Under the pieces are notes generated by a model that worked only from the letters and a program-made list of their open reading frames with translations, searched no databases and had not been told where the DNA came from. The translations under genes were made by a program, and so were the position numbers. Positions 57,601 to 64,000 of a stretch of 64,000 nucleotides of DNA are shown one piece after another (the stretch's first letter is position 1; each line of letters opens with the position of its first letter). This stretch comes from Polytrichum commune (lineage: Eukaryota > Streptophyta > Polytrichopsida > Polytrichales > Polytrichaceae): assembly GCA_950295325.1 (NCBI GenBank), contig OX485807.1, positions 46,902,440 to 46,966,439 of the forward strand, in the 5' to 3' direction.

Positions 57601-58327
57601 AGAGATAACTAGCTATTTGAGGAGAAAATGAGACAATTGCGGCACATGAAGATGTTGCAACGCAACACTTACAAGTAACACTTGAGCTTAAAAAGACAAC
57701 GGCGGCACATGAAGAAGTTCAATACAAGAAGAAAGTTACAAATGAACAAGTTGAAAGAATAGAAACAACACATGATTGTATGAGACCACTTGAAGAGATA
57801 CCACTAAAGAAATAATTCCCTACAACAAAAGGGGACTTTTAAGTTACTTAAAAATCTATCATGTTGAATACAAGGTAGAGGAGCTTTTAAAAGAAGAACG
57901 AAGGCCTTGACCAATAAACAAGAAAAGACAACGGATGACTCATAACAATAAACGACGAGGATAATAGATAGTTTAGTCATCACAATCCAGACGACGCTCT
58001 AAGTCACTGCGATATGGTCAACCCTAGGAACAAGTGGAGATAGTTGAGCTCTACAATTTTGGCCTAGATGGCTACTCGGTGAGCGGCCCTCACTGGCCCC
58101 AAGTGCAATTGGGATTAGGGCTTGGGCCCTATCAACAGCCAAGATGGGAGTGAGGTGACTAAACCCTACAATTTCAAGTGGTAGGTAAGGACGGGGACCA
58201 TGCTCCAAGACATGGAGCAGTTGGGGCAGGTTGGCCCTGGCAAGCTAGATGGGTTGTGCGAGTTGGTCCCCCTATCCCCTCATGCCCTTGCCCATGTATC
58301 ATTATGGGCCAACCATCGGGGCATTTA

Positions 58328-59268
58328 GGGGTTGTTTACACCATGGACCATGAAGTCGTCCCAAGGCCATGTAAGAGCGTTGATTGGTTGTTGAATTCGT
58401 CCCAGGATCACTTCAATTTACATCAAGGAAAAAATGTCAGAGTGACCATGAAGGTTGAGGTCTCCAAAAAACATATTTTAAGGCTTACATTATCCACTGA
58501 CATGGTCCAACGGGTTTTTTTTGGTGAGAGAGGCAAAAGAGGGTGTATGGTAGAAAAAAGCAAGGGCCTATGGTAGAGAAATGCCATTATAACATTTTTT
58601 TTAATGAAGTTTTTTTGGGACCTTTGTATATACAACTCTTTCCACTATGTAAGGTTCACAAGGCACATTTTTCAACATCTATGTGTTGTAATGAATATTG
58701 AGGAGCAAGTTTGCCCTCTATATGCCTTGATCATATCATAGCCCATGAGACATACCATTTCTTCTCTACCCTACCCCTTAAACTGGCTCCCACATGTTTC
58801 AACAAACAACGTGGGACATCTAGAACTCAAGAATTCAAGTACACATGGTGAAGCGGGTTGCAAATAATGCTTAATGTACAACACAAGGTACATATCACAT
58901 GTACAAATTAAATCACTCATTTGTTTTGTAAAAATTGTTGTGAGAAGATTTGCAAGCCACATGTTTGACACATTTAACAAGAAGTGAAGACAATCAAAGC
59001 CCAAGAGAAGATAAGAGAATAGCCAAACTTGAATGTTTTTCAAAACTGCATTTTTTGCACATATATAAAAAGAAATTAGCACATTCATTTCTTGGTGCAT
59101 GGTCATTCTTCTTAGTCCACATTCGGTTTACACCTAGTGAGGGACCCAAAGGCTTTGTAGATCGATTTTTAAAGAAATCGGACCATGGAAGTTGGACCAT
59201 GAAGTCGGACCATGGAAGATGGTGTTTTTCCACGGTCTGACTTCATGGTCCATGATGTAAACTGGCCC
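58328..59268. mobile_element. Harbinger-like MITE
   Basis: A 941-bp element flanked by TTA on both sides (58325-58327 and 59269-59271). Its inverted ends are GGGGTTGTTTACACCATGGA on the left and, inverted, GGGCCAGTTTACATCATGGA on the right, both continuing CCATGAAGTC. A three-base TTA target and GGG-GTTTACA-type termini are the hallmarks of PIF/Harbinger elements. Extra GGACCATG(A/G)A(A/G) repeats sit just inside the right end. It encodes no transposase. Confidence 0.8.
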
Positions 59269-59279
59269 TTAGGCTATAT

Positions 59280-62200
59280 GTAGCCTAAAAAATGGGTTGG
59301 ATAAGATCTTGCAAAGTCCCTTGGGGTGGCAACTCCCATATTTTGTGGAAAAGTCCTTGGCATTATAGCACCTATGAGGTTTGCTTCAACATTTTAATAC
59401 GAATAATACATCTGATATGGACTTTGGATATTTGTATTTGTATTTTTATTTTTCAAATAGAATTGATAAAACAAACATTTTGATATTCTACAAAAAAAGT
59501 CCACACAAGTTATAATACAACATGTGGGCCGTATGTAGTCATTTTTCTTAATTAGACACCTATATGTGATCAATATATGGAAAGCCTCAATAATGAGAAC
59601 ATACACAAAAAAAGAATACATGTGGTATGACAAGATTGGATGTTGTTGTCATAATACATATTGCTCCATATGTTCAATGGTTAACACAATGGGAGGGCAT
59701 GTATAATCAATAGCTATGTCTAGATACAATCACTTGAAATTTCGAATCCTATTTTGGCACATTTAGATCATTTAGGGATAACTTTGGATCCATGTTGCTG
59801 TAAAGTTAGTGTCCTCCTATTGGACCATTGAGTTTTAATACATCCCCTCATGGTTGTTATGCTTGTAATGTGTAAGCCACTTTTTTTGCCCATAGCCTAA
59901 CCAAAGTGGGCAATTCTCAAATTTTGGTGGCTTTCATCCAACATTTGGTAGCTAGAATTTCATCCATAGCAAGATTAGAAGGATATTATTGTCATAAGTT
60001 GGTTATTGCCTATAACCACCCTCTCCTTCTTCTTGACTTAATAAGGAGGATGTTGGCTAAGGAAGAATCAAGTTGTATGCATATGTAGAAATCTTGCATA
60101 ATCTCAATGTAGAGGCAATAGGCTTTTATATCATCAAAAACTATAAAAGTTGGTTCATATGCATAGATGTTAGGCTAGTCCCAAGTGAGATACTTGAGGA
60201 CATAAGAATTAAGCATATAGAGCTGAGTGATTTGGACTCTAAAACTTATCGACAACTCTGATAATGAGAGTAAATGACTTTGATGGGCAATTATCTCGAG
60301 GTGTTAAGTGGCATATTGATGAATGATTGTATGCATTTGGAAGTGTATGAGAGATGTTGTGTGTATGAGAGTACTGGCTATATGTATGATGAGCAATTGG
60401 ATTATCAAGAGTATGAATAATAAGGAAGAAGGAAGAAGGAAGATGAGTGGAAGGTTGTAAAAACTATTCCAATGGAGATAACATATTAATGGAATATGAA
60501 AATGGACAAGGATGCAAGGTTGTGAGAGGCATAGTCGTACTTCAACAACTATTCTTGGTGATGACCCAAGTAGGCAATATGTGTGAGAAATTGTAAGAGG
60601 CAAGAATGATAAATAAAATATCGGAGAACGTGTATGAAGCTTCATTCAACATGTGAAAGGTAAGCTTAGTGAAGATTAACTATTAGGTGAAAGGCGATAG
60701 CCTTTGAATTTTGAAGGAAAAGGTCAATCATCTAAGGATGAAGAATCAAAATATTTTAAGAGAAGTCTTGACCTTATGAAGGATGGGAGATGTCTAGACC
60801 TTTTGGCTTTTTGGACTCTACAATCAATTTCATTTCATTGTCCTACATCTTAGCACATTTCATCATAATAATATTGATATGTTGTTGTAAATTGAAAATT
60901 TAATGCCTAGTCCAAATTCCCATAGGGAGGTTTATTTGGTTTCTATTTTTTTTTTCTATTCAAATTTTTCTCTCTTTAAAATAAAAGATGATCATCACTG
61001 TAACTTGTAATGTACTTGGCAATCCACTTTACACTTGATGTCTTGGGTTTGCAAATATGATTCATGTTGGGGATGTTTTCATGTATTTCTAGAATCGAGC
61101 TCTTTTGAAAACTTAACACTAAATTAAGCAGCTAGATGAGGGTCTTTTTTCCAAAAAAAACTGCAATGGAAAAGCTTTGATAAGTCATAGTTGCTTGTTA
61201 AAAACTCTACATTACACAACTTGAGTGCTCCCCATAAACAAGAAAACGGTAGAACCGTGAGGCTCTGTCCTTTACTATGAAAGACTACAATTATAGTTGT
61301 TCGCTTTGCTCATGCCAATCCATGGCTATTTACTATACCAAACTTTTCTTGGATTTTGTGCACCTTCTTCCGAAATTTTTAGAATACATAATCAAGAACT
61401 GCCGAAATAACTATAATTAACTAGATTTCTTTCAATGCATTTTAGGAAGAAATTATAGTGTTATATATATATATATATACATACACGTATATAATTTCAG
61501 TTAACATCCACATTAAATAAAGTGGACCAAAAATAACAAGAACAAGTAACGTCCAAGTGTGAACGCAAAGTGGTTAGGGCTCTTGAAACGAAGAAGTTGA
61601 TGCACAGTCTCTGTCCTACAGACAGAGCCAACAAAGATCTTGAAACCAAAAGAGAATTATGCTCATCCGATACCTAGTCCCCCAAAACGCAACCAAGGAG
61701 CTTAGTAAGGTCAAGGTGAAAATGATTGATAATGTGTGTGAGATTCATTTCCCAAGCTTCACAAACTTGCACTTTGAGAGGTACATTTCGGAAGTACCTT
61801 CTACCGCCCCAGGTTGCATGCCAAAGAATCCTAAAAGTAAAAAAAATTGGCCTCATTATGCATGTGCGGGCAGTGGTCACAGATGGTTGACTATGGTTCT
61901 GCTTGTTCGTTTTTGAAAGTTTCTGCCTGAGTTCCATTGTTTGGGGCTGCCCGTGAATGCTGCCCGACCAAAACATGCCTGCCCGATCTGAATTGTTTTC
62001 AGCTAACCCATTTCTTGTTCAAGGTTCACGAATGTGAAGCCCACAATAAACACGTGCGGGCAAGCAAGTGGCAGGAGCGCACTTTTGTTGGGCGACGAAA
62101 CCCAGGCCCTCCACTTCACACACGAGACTGAAGGCCCATGACCATTTGCATTCTAAGATCTCTCATTAGTCGAAAAGGCCGAGACCATCCAAGTTCACAT

Positions 62201-64000
62201 CACACCAAAAGGTGATGGCCTAAGGGCCCAAAGAGATTACCATGGATGACAAGTTTCCATGGATTTTAAAATGGTAGACTATGGATAATGTTTCATGATA
62301 TGCTAGAATTTGTATCAAATCCACCTTGAAGAGCATGGGAGACCACGATGTGATGCCAAGTTCTTTTTAAAAAGGTTTCTTATGTAGAGTGTTCACTTAC
62401 TTAGTGGATTTTTTTGCCACTTATTTGAACTTTTAAATAATACTTTATAATAAAAAAACTTTATTAGTAGAACCAAATTTGATTTTTATTATAAAAACAA
62501 GTGACAAAAATCACCTACAAGAGTTTTGATCTCATTCCTTGTTTACAAACACCTATTGGTTGGAAACTACAATCTTCGTCAATGACCTTTTGATTTTGCT
62601 ATTTTAAAAAAAAAAAAAAATCATGAAATGGGGAAACTGGTAAGGTTGTAGAAATGATAATTTTTCTTTCCATCTCAGTTTAGTTTTATTATTTTAGTGT
62701 TGATCCAATCAAACCGAAGTTCAAATGTCTTCAATCATTGTCGTTGAAATTCTAGTAATTTTGATGACAACAACAACAACAACAACATTGCTTGTTTCCA
62801 ATATGGATATAACATTATTAAGATTCATAACATTGTTTTATGGGATTGGCAATATTCCATAGAATATTCCCGGATATTCTCCACATATGTTATGGATATG
62901 AAGACTGTTATGGAGGTAATTTGCATGGGTAAAACAGTAATGCATTCAACGAAGGCAACCTAATTGGACATAGGTACCAGTGTACAACTTTGTGTAGATT
63001 CATAGTTCTCATGGCCCCTAATTACATAAACTGCACGAAGAGCGCTGAATCTGGTTCTTGTAGGATGAATAGTTGAGATCAATTATTCCTTCAAGGCCGA
63101 ATTTATAGTTTCAGAAATGCGATATGATATCATGATGAGGATAAAACTGACTAATATCACAAACTCATGTGTTGACTGGTTGATAGTAGAGTTATCTGTA
63201 AACTTTCTCAGAGAGCGACCGAACCGATTGGTTTGAGGGACTTTACTATATCAAGTGTGCACTTGACACCCTAGATTGAATCCTGTTTCTGATTCCAAAA
63301 TGGAAATTTCGAGGCTCGGAGTTGCAACATCCAAAGTTTGAGACTTGCTCTCTCCGCAAAACTTGTATCGGCGAGCCTGGCACCTAGAGTGCGATGAACA
63401 GGGTTGAATGAAGTTCGATGAACATAGTCGAATGTTAGTGCTTGCATGCGACACTGCTAAAACTCTCCAATCTGGCAATCCCAAGAGTGATTTAAAAAAA
63501 GTTTAGGTCAGACTCATGAGCACTTCTAAAATACTACCCCCAGTCTTGGGTCTTCATCAGTTTGTTTGCATTTGGCAAATTTGTTCAAATCCTCAAGTTA
63601 GGCTCCAGTTCAAAAAGGAGATAGGTCCCCACTGCAATTGCGGTGAGCTGAAAATGAGATGATGATAATCGAGAAGCTAGAGAGCGGCTGGCTACAACCA
63701 AAAGTGCATCCAATGAAACATAAGTAGCAGGATGATCTAGAACGAGAGAGAAACTTCAGGACTTAAGTAATTTGAGAACCGGCCTAGGGTTGTATTTACA
63801 AGTCTACTGTGAGTATGATCATAATCTTGAAGGTTAAGAAATCTAATTTGAGACGACACATGATGACATAACCTTAGGATTGGTGGGTTTTTTTCCATCA
63901 CGATCCACAACCACATTCATCACAAAGTGGAGTGTGCTTTTCATCAGCAAGTTGAAGTCACTGGTGCTTTATGCGTGAATGTGTTGGCATTGCAATCTTG
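59280..64000. other. Intergenic, no recognisable gene
   Basis: No gene could be identified. The frame 61659-61916 (+) includes a run (residues ~25-67, ending TAPGCMPKNPKSKKNWPHYA) that reads like real protein sequence but matches nothing I can name; it could be an exon or transposon trace. Frames at 59906-60261 are also unassigned. Simple repeats: (AT)n at about 61463-61479 and (ACA)n at about 62768-62787. A block at about 62820-62890 resembles 5400-5460 (TTCATAACA-TGTTTT-TGGG-TTG-CAATATTC), an old dispersed repeat. Confidence 0.5.

Overview
This window is nuclear DNA of a land plant. Four spliced or plant-typical genes can be read: a GPI-anchored arabinogalactan protein, a plant OPA3-like mitochondrial protein, a GID8-type LisH/CTLH protein and a STOP1-type C2H2 zinc-finger factor. 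The repeat content (Copia, MULE, hAT, pogo/Tigger and Harbinger-like elements, plus a Tc1-type transposase relic) and the low gene density point to a large, repeat-rich genome. A non-seed plant (fern, lycophyte or bryophyte) is my guess from the look of the transposon families, but nothing in the window proves it. No rRNA, intact tRNA or CRISPR array was found.

Layout. 1-17.3 kb is a repeat-rich arm: a foldback element, a decayed MULE transposase, a ~955-bp tandem duplication split by a TA-flanked DNA element, a pogo-like element with its transposase relic, a Tc1-like transposase relic, a second pogo-like element with a hAT-type MITE inside it, a second copy of that MITE, and two copies of another TA-flanked MITE. 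17.5-39.3 kb is the gene island: arabinogalactan protein (+), OPA3-like (+, 4 exons), GID8 (-, 6 exons) and STOP1-like (-, 2 recognised coding exons with a probable leader intron). Its only clear transposon trace is a LINE fragment between GID8 and STOP1. 39.3-57.6 kb is a second repeat arm: a 310-bp tandem triplicate, then a Copia gag/protease remnant (minus strand) that has been split twice. One insertion is a 6.35-kb MULE-like element with inverted terminal heptad arrays, two divergent decayed genes and a palindrome array between them. The other is a 2.7-kb segment made of a hairpin-forming satellite and an unrecognised acidic ORF. A minisatellite and a hAT-like transposase fragment follow. 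57.6-64 kb holds a Harbinger-like MITE and otherwise no recognisable gene.

The four host genes look functionally unrelated and are not co-transcribed. The most informative structural result is the nested insertion at 43.0-53.7 kb. Both inserts have matching target-site duplications, and the flanking Copia gag pieces rejoin into a recognisable gag with a CCHC zinc knuckle once both are removed.
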